DNA of 64,000 nt, from NCBI GenBank assembly GCA_034766995.1, contig CM068313.1, forward strand, positions 12,406,012 through 12,470,011, given 5' to 3'. The position numbers and the translations under genes were made by a program. Shown piece after piece: positions 47,948 to 60,639 of this stretch. Every line of letters begins with the position of its first letter. Positions within the stretch are counted from its first letter, which is position 1. Source of the DNA: Acanthacorydalis orientalis. Taxonomy: Eukaryota; Arthropoda; Insecta; Megaloptera; Corydalidae. Below the pieces are notes generated by a model. The model searched no databases, had not been told where the DNA came from, and was given only the letters and a program-made list of their open reading frames with translations.

Positions 47948-49222
47948 AATGTTATCTTAAATATACTCATAAACATCAATAAATAATCTAAGTATAAAAA
48001 CACCTTGAAGTGTAGGCCATATTTTTTTTAAATTAAACTATAATACCTGTATAAAAGATGCTTCATTGTAACGCCGTAAACTTGCTCCAGCACTTTTTGG
48101 TTGATTACTTCCACTGCGGCTATCTTTACTGGATTGAGAGCCGCCTTGTTTAGCTCTAACAGTATATGAGTGAAATGTTTTATGTACTATTGGTTCATTA
48201 CCTTCATATGAGATTAAGTTTTAATGAGAAAAAAATTGTATTTTTCAGATATACATTTGCTAAATATAAGTATAGTTTTTATAGTATAAAATAAATATTT
48301 ACATTTATATATTTTAGAATAATTAAATAAATAAGACATTTACGTCATTACCTGAAAAAATTGCTGCTGCAAAATGTCCACCACCTAACATTATTATAGA
48401 CCATTTGGTTTTCAAAGAAATTGTTTGAGCGAGATTTATAAGGTCATTGTCCTTTTCAGGTACTTTCTGTATACAATATTGTTCAAATTTCAATTTATTA
48501 AAGATAATGTATTATTACTTACTTTTTTTGAATGTAATAAACATTTATACACTGAAAATATTTCATTATTTTCATTTTCAAAAAATACTTTTGTATGGCG
48601 ACTCGGTATTTGAGTAATTTGTTGATCTAAGTTTTTATTGCAGTTTTCTGAACTTGATGATGATTTGAGTACTGTTTCATCAATCAATTTATTATACTTC
48701 TGTTTTAAGAAAGTTTCTTCTTCAGAATCAGATCCAGATATACTTGATAAATCATCAGTTTCTGAAATATTTTTTATGAGTCTTTATCAAGAATAGAAAA
48801 TATTATACAATTTATACCTGTAAGTTGAATAAACTGTTCTTCTGTTACTGGCTGTCGATTTACTAAGTTTTGTTTAAGATTATATCGATGCCAATCATAT
48901 TTATAATGTTGTCTCTGTTGAATTTGATTATCAAATTTAGTATTGCAAAAAGAACAAAATAATGTATCCGAAATAGTAAGATCTTGTTGAAGTAAATTTG
49001 TTGGTAGTTCAACTAAAAAAATATTTTTTTACATATGTTTGTAGTATAAACAAAGGGATTTTATATCACATGCGGGCACTTACATTTGATGATTACATTT
49101 TCTGAATCCATACATTTTGCTAATTTCATTCCACGAGTGACTTTTTTAAAATCATCAAGATTATAACATTTATATACTTTGTAAGACATTTTTGTATCCA
49201 TATTATAATAAATTTTACTCAT
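46009..49222 (-). CDS. ANKZF1: ANKZF1 / Vms1, peptidyl-tRNA hydrolase of ribosome quality control
   Basis: Releases stalled nascent chains from tRNA on 60S subunits and works with VCP/p97. Exons in transcript order: 49222-49084, 49012-48818, 48761-48523, 48466-48352, 48201-48047, 47851-47626, 47515-47385, 47230-46698, 46616-46475, 46416-46243, 46188-46009, in frame to 742 residues (human 726). Domains: C2H2-type finger at about 66-90 (FCSFC, HYKYDWHRYN); VLRF1 domain about 195-360 with LGGGHFAAAIF and the eRF1-like loop RAKQGGSQSS, whose Gln at about 252 matches the catalytic Gln of Vms1/ANKZF1; SAGASLRRYNE; ankyrin repeat GNTLLHLAAIQGDDKIV at about 561-577 and a second one; a charged helical region of Arg/Lys/Glu; a VCP-interacting motif-like segment REKRAIAAERR at about 681-691; and a C-terminal Cys-rich VRCFMCGTDITGKVPFEY with two more Cys. 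All introns are GT-AG. Confidence 0.96.
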
Positions 49223-49559
49223 GTGTCAAACGATACTGAACTGAAATATATGCAACTTTTGTTCTTTGAATCTAAGGTATTGTAATATGTTGCAACTATT
49301 TTGTATTGTTTGTTAATGTTACAAATATTATGAAATTCTAATTTTTATTAAAATATATATATTTCAGGATGAATTTATGAAAAAAATATATAATTCAAAA
49401 TTAATTTGACTTTAATATGGTAAAATTTAAAGAAGTATTATAAATTATTTTTTAATACCGTCAGCAAACAATTTCTGTATTATCAACTTGCAAATATTAT
49501 AATTCTTCATGAAGAGATGGTGCATAGTTTCATTGTAGTCCATAGAATAAACAGTAGAA

Positions 49560-49794
49560 TGGTAGACAAGGATTCCACAGTTAGCCCCACCCGTAATTTG
49601 ACGGCTGAAAAAGGAAGCTTGTTAATAGGACGAAAGTTTAACAGGAATGCCTGTTGTATCTTATGGAAACGAATATAATATAATTAAATTTTAAATGTAT
49701 GTGCGCGTGTGTGTGAAATATCAAGAATTATCGGGTTGTGAGTGATAAAACGTGCCAATATTTGGTTTGGAATATATTAAGTATCGATAATAAG
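49560..49794 (+). other. Possible non-coding exon ending in a strong donor
   Basis: A block with CACAGTTAGCCCCACCCG and GACGGCTGAAAAAGG is less AT-rich than the 10 kb to its right and ends AAG / GTAAGG. It starts some 340 bp from the divergent ANKZF1 start codon, so it could be the first exon of a plus-strand transcript sharing that promoter. There is no open frame of note. Speculative. Confidence 0.2.
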
Positions 49795-50451
49795 GTAAGG
49801 TGACGTTTACAACTGTTCGTTACAGGTTAGCATATAAAACTTGTTTTCCAAATATTTTCTATTTGAATATAAATTACTGATACTGATAGCGAAGCATTTT
49901 AGTACTGAATTTGAAATATATGTAAAAAATATAGATGCTTAAGAAGGTTCTATTCACATATAATAATAACGTTGTATTCTTAAAATCAAGATTATACAAT
50001 TTTTTTATAGTTTTATCATTTGAAGAGGTTAGTTATTGAGATATATTGAGAAGAATTAATTATTAATAAAAAAAGTTTAAAACGAGTTACACTTTCATTT
50101 AAAATATAATGTTATATCGTTATTTTTCTTGCCTAAATTTTTTTAAGAAGTCACAATCATTGCAGTGTTATTTTGTTTATTAAAATGAGTGTGTATTGAA
50201 CAAAAGCATGTTTTTATGGATTATAACATTTATTTTTTATTTTATAAAAATATTTGCAAAGTGTGAAAATCACTATTGTATTATTAAGAAGTAGAAATGT
50301 ATTATTCATTTTAATTACAGTTAGTACTTGTTTATAGTTAAAATTAATTAGAATCGAATTGTTATTTTATAGTGACTTGGTTATCATTATTATATTGTTA
50401 TTATTATTTTAATTAGTAAAAAATAAAAAGTCAGTCCACCAAAGTATAAAT

Positions 50452-50574
<123 letters not shown>

Positions 50575-51155
50575 GTATATATGTATATGTAAAGGAATAC
50601 TAATTTATGTATTATATACATTGTTGTAATATTGTACATTTCATAATAGTTGTTTATTTATATTTTTACTGATAAAATTATTTGTAGAAATCAATTTTGT
50701 ATGCATATTTGTGTATTGCAAAAGTAAACTAATTTTTGTTTTTAATAATGCCATGCGTACAAAAAAATATTAGCAAATATCGTTTGTTTTACAATATGTT
50801 CTAATAAGCAATATTGGTTTGAAATATGCGAATCAATATGAAAATACCTTGAAAACGATTGATAATTTTCTTGTATAAATGTGGGTCGAATAGTAATACA
50901 ATACAAGTAATACAAATAGTAATAAATAGATATATAGATAATTGTTAATTTAAAATGTCTTTCTGTGCTTTTAACGCAAATTGTGTAAGTAAATATTAAT
51001 AATTTTTAATATATATGTATTTTACAACAAACGTTCACAATAAAGGAAAATTCATATATGTGTATTTGAGTATTACTATGTATAATTATTTAATAATGCG
51101 AATTTTGTAAGAAGTATGATAAAGAATATACATATATACACACACACATTCATAC

Positions 51156-51157
<2 letters not shown>

Positions 51158-51226
<69 letters not shown>
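51158..51226. repeat. (CA)n-(TA)n microsatellite
   Basis: A short CACACACA stretch (about 51137-51147) is followed by about 34 TA units. Confidence 0.9.
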
Positions 51227-51232
<6 letters not shown>

Positions 51233-52480
51233 TTATATAAAAAATTATTTAAAATGTTATAAAATATCTAACACGATAATATCACTTATTTCATAAATAT
51301 TATTGTGTATCTTTCGTTTAAAGTGTCTAAAATTATTTCATATATTGTTTCTGGAGCTTTAAAAGTATATACTCAGTTTCTTTGTAGATTTTTTTTACTG
51401 ATTATGATTTTCTTCAATAATCTTATAACTTTTATTGTATGTAAGGATTTTTTTGAATTTTTTTAACTAATATATAACTCGATTTGTTCCTGGTGCCTCA
51501 TTTTGATATAAACTGTTTGATTTTCTACTCAAGGAGGATAAAAGTATGTACGTATATGCAAGTAGAATAAAGAAAAATATAAAAATGTTTATATATTTTT
51601 TATAAGTTCGAATTTTCGTTTATAAGACGAATTTTTGCCAGTAAAAGTCTCTAATGTTTATTGTTTAAATTTGATTTAAAATAAAAAATAACCAATAATT
51701 AATTTTCCGCTTTATCCTTTTCTTGCACATTTTTTATGTATCTAGTTAGTACACAAGTGCTTTATCGCAGCAAAAGTTAAGAGATCATTATTAGGATGTA
51801 TAAAACAATGCAGAGAGAATAGAGTACTTTGCAGCTGCTGTTATTTGAGTGAAGTTCGCACAACAATCGATATAGAAAACCGATTTTATTTAATATAAGG
51901 CAAAGACATTCTGTCTCTTTTTGTTAACGTTTGCCATTTATGTATGGTTACTGTTTTCACATCTGCATTTTGTGTTTAATTTGAAAATTCACTTATATCA
52001 ATTGATATGTTTACATACATATTTAGATGTCTGTATGCAATATTATTCATCGGTATTTATTACCGTTATGTATTATGCTATTAAATATACTTTAATATGT
52101 GTTATTTTTTTTTTAATGTCAGAAAGTTGCTTATCATTTTTTTGAGAAAATAAAAACTTAATTTGTATAAAATTTTTTTTGGTTAGAATTTGTGTTAATT
52201 TTATTCCAGTTAACTGATACTAAATCAATAAATAAACTTTCATATCAACCTAAAATAAGTTCAAATTGTTATGCCATATTCAGTAAACAGTTAAGTGAAA
52301 AATTACCGTAAAATTAGCACAACTCAGCTATTGCAGAAGTAGCACTAATTTTTCGAGAGGAAGAGTCTAGGTTTAAAATGTAATTTCGTAGTTAATTTTT
52401 CGCATGAATTCAAAGCTTGTAGTTAATTACGTTAAACTGACGTTTTAAAAGAATTGTTATAAAAAGTATATACATACATA

Positions 52481-52531
<51 letters not shown>

Positions 52532-52818
52532 ATGTGTGCGTTTTGTATGCCATTGCGTAGTTATTACTATTAAATAATGAATTATGTAAATATATGAAGT
52601 AGAAATATCCTTTAAAACAACAGGTACCTTTAATATAAATGCTGAGTTGACAAATGAGACACTACTCGTGTATAAAAACCAACAACCTGTTTATAAACTG
52701 TAGAATCTATTTTTGGTTCTTAGATATTCGTATAGAGTAATATGGCATCGAATTTGTCTAGTGTATCGTTACTACTTTTTTATACAATTTTAAATCTGGC
52801 GATTAATTTGCAGTTTTG

Positions 52819-52880
<62 letters not shown>
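52819..52880. repeat. (TA)n microsatellite
   Basis: About 31 TA units in non-coding DNA. Confidence 0.9.
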
Positions 52881-52882
<2 letters not shown>

Positions 52883-53211
52883 GTACGTCTGTGAGAAATG
52901 CTGATTTTTTTTAAAAAAATATTGCCATATTTATTTTTAAATGCTGTGCTATTCTTGTATTGTTGTTTATTTAAAGTATTATCTTTTTTTCTATGCAGCT
53001 GTTACGTATTACGTATAGGCAAGTTATTGATGGAAAATTAGTGTTAGTTTATTCTTTATCCTTTTAATATTTTTGTATATTGATAGATAATAAATTTGTA
53101 TTGTTTATTTTTACATTTATTTAATTCTATCTTTTATTTTGATGAAAAACCATGTATTTTTGTTTCATAACTAAAGTATATAAATAGAACATTCAAATGA
53201 TTACTGGATTG

Positions 53212-53215
<4 letters not shown>

Positions 53216-53282
<67 letters not shown>
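53216..53282. repeat. (TA)n microsatellite
   Basis: About 33 TA units in non-coding DNA. Confidence 0.9.
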
Positions 53283-53286
<4 letters not shown>

Positions 53287-53743
53287 TTATTCCCGTATTA
53301 AATTAGATTTCAACATCATTCTAAAAATATTTATACTTATTTTTCAACATTATTTCAAGGTTTATTTCATAGAATCAAACTTCATGTTAAAGAAAAATAT
53401 TTATAAATATATTGTGGTGTAAGGGAAATGTTTTACAAGAAAATTAGAAAGTCGACAAATTATATTGTCCACATTAAAGTTTTTTATGCGTTAATAAATA
53501 TGTAAGTAAGTAAACAAGTAATTGTATTTATTATTACCTCCATTATTCATATTACAACATGCAAATAAGACTTGTAATAATAAAAAAATATTTGTTGGTG
53601 TATAAAATAATAAAAGTAGTACGAATAATCGTTTAATTCAGAACGTGAAGCAACATTAATAACTAAATTAATGTATTTAAGTTTCACATGAATATCAGTC
53701 ATGTAAATTATTACTAATTTAAATTTTTAATTTGACTTTTTTA

Positions 53744-53955
53744 CTAAGGGGCTCTGCCCCCACTCGCCACGTTCTTCGACCACTGTGTGTATATGTGTGT
53801 GTGGGGAGAGGTCGTCCCCGCTCGTTAACTCTCACTTTCTCCTAATAAATAAAATGTTAGCAAAAAAAATTTTTATTGGAAAAGTTTATAAAAATTAACA
53901 ACAAAATACAATGTGAAAAGTATATGATAGCAATAGCTTCAGTTAATATTGTGTA
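53744..53955 (-). repeat. Dispersed repeat, copy C (truncated)
   Basis: Same orientation as copy B. It begins with AAGGGGCTCTGCCCCC, the reverse complement of the GC hairpin ending copy A, then a divergent GC/GT-rich stretch, then TTTTTATTGGAAAAGTTTAT, AAAATTAACAACAAAATACA and AGCTTCAGTTAATATTGTGT, which align to the corresponding part of copies A and B. Similarity fades after about 53955, so the distal half is missing. Confidence 0.75.
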
Positions 53956-55217
53956 TTAAATTTTTGCAATTAATTTTCCCTATATCGAAAAAAAATTAAT
54001 TGAAGAAAATACTATAACGGGTTTAATAGCATTAAAAAATGAAAGGATAATTTCTTGGTTGTGAAAATAATCTAAAACAGAACATCTTAGCTAGGAGTAT
54101 CAACTTCATCTAGAGATGCGAAACATACCAGTTGTTTTTGTAGATAAATCATCGAAAACACAACTATAGTAATAATTCTGATAAGAGGTGTGAGAACATA
54201 TTTTGTAAATTAAAAGGGTGTGGGCCACGGGAAACTCCTAGAATTATTGATTTTAAATATTCTTTATCTAGTAAGTAATCGAAGTGTTTTTTTGGTGTTT
54301 CGTGTATTGTAAATAACATATTTTATTGTCATTTTTTTGTTATGTAATTTACAGAAATTCTAGAACTTGTGAGCATCCTCGTGCAGACAAAAGTATTGTC
54401 TTTTTTAGATCTTGTTTAAGAAATAAGTTACATTTAAAAATCCTTATATCTACTTTGTCCATTGTTATGTAAAAAGTACAAATAAAAAGATTGTATATTA
54501 CGATATTGTGCATTCAAATAAACCAAATGTATATGATGTCTTGGCGATGCCTTTTGATTAACGAAATATATTCGCGTTATAACTTGTAATCTTAATTGTA
54601 TGTAATAAAAGTATCTAAAAATGTGAATAAAATGCAAATTTTTGGATTTTTTGTAACTAAATTGAAAAACTAATGCTCAACTAATGATACTAAATGCTGT
54701 AACTAATGCTCAATTTACAAACACGAATTTAAAATTATAACGTTAGTTTCTTGATAATATTTGCACATACTTGATATCGTTCACAGTTGCCAAATATAAA
54801 AAGTCAATTGTTAAATGTAATTATGGCAACACTTCTGTATGGATGTCGATTATTGGTTTCAACATACTGCCCTTTTTGTCTATTTAAGATTTCGTTATTT
54901 GGTTGTAATTTTTTATTCACTTGCGTTAATACAACGAATACGCTGTTACATATTTATTTCTGCAAATTCCTAATTCCATTACCTAACTCGAGTTTCTTAA
55001 TTATAGCTAGGCTTTATATCGACTTGCAGGCTTTAGATCGGTTCAATACTTATATATTTAACAGACAAAATTCAATAGTTAGTTATTTTTTTACTATCAA
55101 CAATCGATGTAACCCATCCTTAGAAGTTTCAAATTATTAAAAAGTCAATGCTTTATGCTATTGCTTTGTTTTCTTATTTTTGTATGCTGCATTCTCGTAT
55201 GATGCAGTAGTGGATAT

Positions 55218-55267
<50 letters not shown>

Positions 55268-56610
55268 CTGATGAAAAATACAAACTTTTAATGAATACAA
55301 TTCGAATTACTATTGCGGATCTTCAATGTTAAATGTTACGAAATGAGTTCTAAACGTGTTGTTCGTTACTTCACTGATTATAAAATAACAAGATTTTTAC
55401 AAGTCAAACACCTCGACATTATATTCACTATGTCTATACGTAAACAGTTGTAACGCATGTGATATAAAAAGATTTAAATTTATAAATAACTTAGTTTTGA
55501 AGTACAATACGTATTTTCGAATTACGTGTAATGATGTTTTCGATTTCTGTGTACTAACGACAAAGGTACTTATTTTAATTCAACGTGTGACCTTACCGTT
55601 GTGAATAATTAATGTAATGTGAAGAACATGCATCATCTTCTTATCCGCGAAGAAGTATTCTTTTGTATGTTATTTATAACTACTCTTTGTTTTGCGGAAT
55701 AGCTTCATAGATACTTTTCGAAACAATCTACTCTAGTGGTCTACTTTATGCAAGTCTTTTCAATAATTGAATTTACTTAAGCAAAACCAAAGGTGGGTAA
55801 AAAGTACGTGAAAATAAGTAATAGTGCGTGACGAACGAACAATACTCGGTCAGTTATTAATACGCTATCTGCGTAAGAATGTTATTGAACCATTATTATA
55901 TGTCGATTTAAAATTAATGCGAAATTATTTATATTGATGAGATGTGCGCTATTTGTTATCTCACATTGAAAATGATTCGTATGTTGTATAAACAATTAGG
56001 TGTTATCTATATCTCACCTCACCTACAGATTACAATGTGAAATTGTGCAATAAATCGAGAACTAATATATTTATTCATTTTTCTTAATATAAACAACGGT
56101 TTTATTGAAGTTGTATTTGTTTGTAATAAGTTACAAATTGGTCCTTGGAATCATTCTCTTTTGTTTTGTACTTCAGCAAAAGTTTAAAATGAGTAATGTG
56201 TTATAGTTGATAGTTCTGAGAAAACCTTTTTTCACTGAATTTAACGGTAATTTTATTATCACCATGTGTGTAAATCGTATTTAATCTATATTCTACAATT
56301 ATAACCAATACAGTAAGAACACATCAGCAGAATTAACATGTGACAGGTGTCAAAGTCAACGCATGCTTAATTTACAAATTCAATTCACATTTGAAATAAA
56401 CGATTTAAAAAATAATGAAAAATAAAATATAGATATATGAAGCTGTTATTGTTTGGTAATGGCAATGACTTTTGCGCCATTTTGTATATATATATACATA
56501 CATATTTACATTATACATATATTCATATATCATACATATACATAATGATATTTGAGAAATTTGTTATTCATTTTATTGTAGCTGGTCTGTTGTTCGCTTT
56601 TGTCTGTAGA

Positions 56611-56696
<86 letters not shown>

Positions 56697-56999
56697 CGTA
56701 TGAAACTGTTTAGTTGTACTTCAATATATTTTTATAGAACAATATCAAACCAACAATGAAAATAAACGAATCTAATAAAAATGTCGTATTTTGTCTTAAA
56801 AACTTTTTTTAACTTTCTAACTTGTGCATTTTGTATACAGGGATATAGTTGACATAGACCTACAATTAACTATAATTAAATTAAAACTAATGTAAAAGTG
56901 TACATTTTTTGCTTTACATATAACTGTGCACGTATTTAAAAAAAAATATGAATATTGATTATCGTGCATTGGGTGTAACTTTAATATATTGTTAGTCAG
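53956..56999. other. Gene-poor AT-rich region
   Basis: No gene was recognised. A 117-codon open frame at 54787-55140 opens with TTG, has its first ATG at 54823, and is hydrophobic without a family I recognise. (TA)n tracts lie at about 55229-55263 and 56612-56694. Confidence 0.4.
56612..56694. repeat. (TA)n microsatellite
   Basis: About 41 TA units, among the longest pure tracts in the window. Confidence 0.9.
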
Positions 57000-57019
57000 A
57001 CTTTTGAAAGAAATGTTTG

Positions 57020-57420
57020 AAGTGAGAGTGCTTTACAGCGCCGTGTACACAGATCAAATCTTACGAAGAGGTTATATTCATAGTTGAAGTTCACTGCCTT
57101 GAAACAGCCTACGCGCCACATAAAAATACGTGTAGGATATATCCACATTTTAATCATCATCCCATCATCGAACTTGTGGCGTGCTGCTGCGCCGTTCTAA
57201 TCATATAATCGTGTTGTGTAAAACCCTACTGATATTTTATTCAATGTTGATCTGTTTTTAAAACGATTTCATCCGTAATTTATTTACAATGCTTGCGGCT
57301 TCGGAATCCTGTGATGCAGCGACGTGCGACATTTCCGGCACGCATGCTTTTATATTTTTGTTCATACGCTTCTAATGTTATTTTGTTTAGAGGGTATTTA
57401 ATAAAGCATTGTTCCCGACT
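57020..57420. other. GC-richer block in the gene-poor region
   Basis: It contains many CpG steps in an otherwise CpG-poor stretch (ACAGCGCCGTG near 57037, GTGCTGCTGCGCCG near 57181, GCAGCGACGTGCGAC near 57317). A 28-codon ATG frame (57289-57375) is too short to support. Candidates are a promoter or non-coding exon of a gene to the right, or a conserved regulatory element. I cannot tell which. Confidence 0.3.
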
Positions 57421-58082
57421 TCATGGATTTAACTAAGGAACGAAAGTGTGTTTTTCTGTGTTTTGAATATATTTGTATAATTCGTGTTGTAATATTTCAC
57501 ATCATTATAACGAACTCATTATAAACACTGTAGTGTCAGATAACGGATTGAAATAAGGTTGCAGACTAAATTAATTTACATTTGAGGTTTAATATGGATG
57601 ATTTTGTTCTTGAAGTTTTTTGTATATTAAATTCACTAACACTTGAATACGCTGTTCATTGATAGGTACCAACAAATTATTTTTAGAAACTAAGTCATAT
57701 GCTTGTGTCCTCTTTACATATAATTTATATGTAAAGAGTATTTTTTACGATATGAAGAAAACAATGATTGTTACAATGAGATTAAGGTATTAATTAAAAT
57801 CATACCTGTTTTTTTATAGCGATTAATGGGATAAATTATAAAAAAAAATTAAACGTAGTATTTATTTGGTTGTTTCTAATACATATAAAAACAAATCTAT
57901 TATTTTTTCTTAAATAAATGCGTAGGCATGTAAATGTTTTTTAGTTAAAAAAATTGAGATTTTTTCCTATTTGTATGGTAATATATTATTATGCTTCTAA
58001 ATATAAACTAAATATTAAAATGGAATTATAAATAAGGTATACATTTTATATACAATGCAAAACATGACTTAACATCTTAGCT

Positions 58083-58201
58083 ACGGCGGGTCTGATCGCG
58101 TAGCGGTACCCCAGTACGACGAGCCCCTCCGAGAACTGTGTGTAAACGACATAGTACCAAGATCGGTGTCTGGTGCTTTCCACTGTACATTCACGTTAGA
58201 A
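58083..58201 (-). pseudogene. Short reeler-domain-like coding relic or exon
   Basis: On the minus strand a GC-richer island reads, without stop for about 40 codons, VNVQWKAPDTDLGTM, then SFTHSSRRGSSYWGTATR and SDPP-stop. The pattern W-x-A-P, G-T-x-x-F and x-Y-W resembles the end of the reeler domain of insect defence-type proteins. A stop codon lies just upstream in frame with no good acceptor between, and I found no partner exon nearby. The opposite strand is also open for about 40 codons. So this may be a gene relic, a lone exon, or chance. Confidence 0.25.
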
Positions 58202-59725
58202 TAAAATTAGAGCTCGATAAGTTCTTACATTTTTATATAAAAAAATGGAAAAAAACCATTACGACATAATATGAATACAAATATTTTAATAATTAATAGT
58301 ATAATCTTGTGTAATATATCTATATGTGGTGCACACTGTAGTGGTGTATCATTCAAAAAGATGACACAGACGAAAGCCCTTATAGTGGCGTATAGTAGCT
58401 AAAAGGTTGAAATGAATTAATACGATGAACAATTTGCTATTTGTATGTTGTATGAGTGATTATACTTGTTAATGATTTCCACAGACGTTTCCGCTATTTC
58501 AGTGAAAAGTTTGTTTAATTACCACAATTTACGATACAGTAATTTTATATAGATAGATAATTTAAATGACAAAAAAAACAGGCATTCATATTTGTAACGA
58601 TTTTTTTTTCAGAGTAAATAATAAATTTATATATATATATATATATATATTCATATGAGTGTGTAATAATTTTTTATAATTTCTAATAAGTGATTAGGGC
58701 AGAGATGGCTAATTTATGATTCAATAGACTAACTAATGCGGCCTGAAAGTCACGTAGATAAGTTAATTTTTCTAAATCAGATCTCCCTTTGAAATAAAAA
58801 ACTTATAATCAGTATAATATCTGTCGATAAATTAATTAATGCAATATAATAGTACTGAATTTTTGTAATAAAAATTGTATGTATTAGATATAAAAAATAA
58901 TTATGTGCTTTTAAATTGAAACAGTCATAATTGTTTTAAATTAAAATATTTTCTCGTCGTTTTAGGATTTTGAACTGCCAGCCTTAACATTTAAAAACAC
59001 TATATCTTGAAATAGTTAGCATAATCTGACAAAACAGTGGAATAAATGAAAATAATTTTTTAATTTAAAATATAAAGTTTGTTGTTAATTTAAAATAAGT
59101 TACATGGAAAATGTTTTCCTTTCTATATTAATCCTTTTAGATCTGGATTTTAATTAATCATTAATAAAATATTTTTATTAAGTTTTTATCTCAAAATTTT
59201 TCATACATTCTAATTTGCAGTTTTTTTTGTAAAAAATAAGACTATATATTTTTTTTACTGCTTACCGATATATATTTTCAATATTAAAATAAAAATAAGC
59301 ACTAAATTGTAATGATAGCCTCGAGTATATTATTTTTATTGGCATAAATAATCTGTATATTCGTGCCAATAAAATTATTTTAATTCATTAGTTTTGTATG
59401 TAGATGCGAGTAGAATCTACGTAAAACTTAATATTGTGCAGTTGATTCTTAGAAAAGTTTGTCAAATTTACAAACATAATTTATTATTTTATTGCATTGT
59501 ATATATTATTAATAGCATTTCTAATCATATGTTTCTTTAAAACCTGTTTTCCATTATTATTATTTTAAAACAATAGAATTTACATAATTGTCTCTATACA
59601 AAATCTTATCTGTGAAAATAATGAGAAATAAAAGTGTGGTTTAGGTATTGTGAATCATTGAACATTATTCCGGAATGACAAATATTCACTTTAACTTGAG
59701 AAATAAATCAGGCGATTGAAAGTCG

Positions 59726-60630
59726 TTATGTAGGGTTTTCCAATAAGGACGCATTTTTTTAATTTGAAATAAAACAGTATTTGTGCTGAAATTTCAAGTT
59801 TCTTTATTGTAAATAATAGTTGGGGGTATGCAATTTATACATAAAAAATAATATCGTGTAAGTGACTGCTGCGTGCTTTCTTACAAGTAATCATTTTTGT
59901 GTTAAACTTTTCAGTAAAATCCATACACAACTGGAACTCTATCTTACTAATTACTCGTTGGATTTCATCTTTTAGACAGGAAGTTGTTTTAGGATTATTG
60001 ACGTACACCTGTCCTTTAATGTGAATCCACAGTAAATAGTCCAACTGTGCTCGAAATGAATCTCATCGCTAAAGATGATTTTTTCAGAAAAACTGTTATT
60101 GTTCTAGTATCCAATTAACAAATCTGCACCGAAGTGAATGGTCTGCTGAGTTTAATTTCTATATTAATTGAACTTAATAAGCCTTCAGGACTAAATCCTT
60201 ATTCAAAATACGCCTTGTGGTCGCCTGTGAAAGGCCCAATTGTTGTGAACGTCGTGGAATTAACATTCCTGGCTCTTCCGATATTTTTTCACGAACCAAG
60301 TCAGTTTTCTTCAGACCGAGGATTAAGAACACGTGTTGGTGTTTCTTTATCATTATCCGATCAGGTCTCTTCAAATTTACTCACTAATCGAAGAATTGTT
60401 GATTCAGATGGAGGAGTATGTCGAGAATAAATGCCGCGTAATTTACAAAATGTATTTTTTATGTAACAATCATTTTTATAATACAGTTGTATTATTTCAA
60501 TGCGTTGTTTTGCTGTATACGAAATCATAAAATGGCAATGTCAAAACTTAACAAATGTCTAAAAAAAATATAGCTGTCAGTTTAACATCTATTAAATGTA
60601 ACCTCTTAAAAAATAGTGTCCCTAAAAACC
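59726..60630 (-). mobile_element. Internally deleted Tc1/mariner-type (IS630 superfamily) transposon
   Basis: Read on the minus strand, the N-terminal part has ISYTAKQRIEIIQLYYKND and then a helix-turn-helix region ending in RRSQQLGLSQATTRRIL and LVLKAY. The first catalytic motif IIFSDEIHF is near 60080. It is followed almost at once by the C-terminal block MDYLLWIHIKGQVYVNNPKT and CLKDEIQRVISKIE, so the catalytic core between is deleted. Frames are broken by several stops. Likely terminal repeats: left end TAGGGTTTTCCAATAAGGAC, right end read inward AAAGGTTTTTAGGGACAC. Not functional. Boundaries are approximate. Confidence 0.82.
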
Positions 60631-60639
60631 TTTAGTTAA

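Noticed and set aside
54787..55140. 117-codon open frame, hydrophobic
   Set aside because: Opens with TTG; the first ATG is at 54823. No recognisable domain, no splice or promoter context; length is not remarkable for this composition over 15 kb.
60134..60430. 98-codon plus-strand frame
   Set aside because: It is the antisense of the transposon's helix-turn-helix region, which has clear homology on the minus strand.
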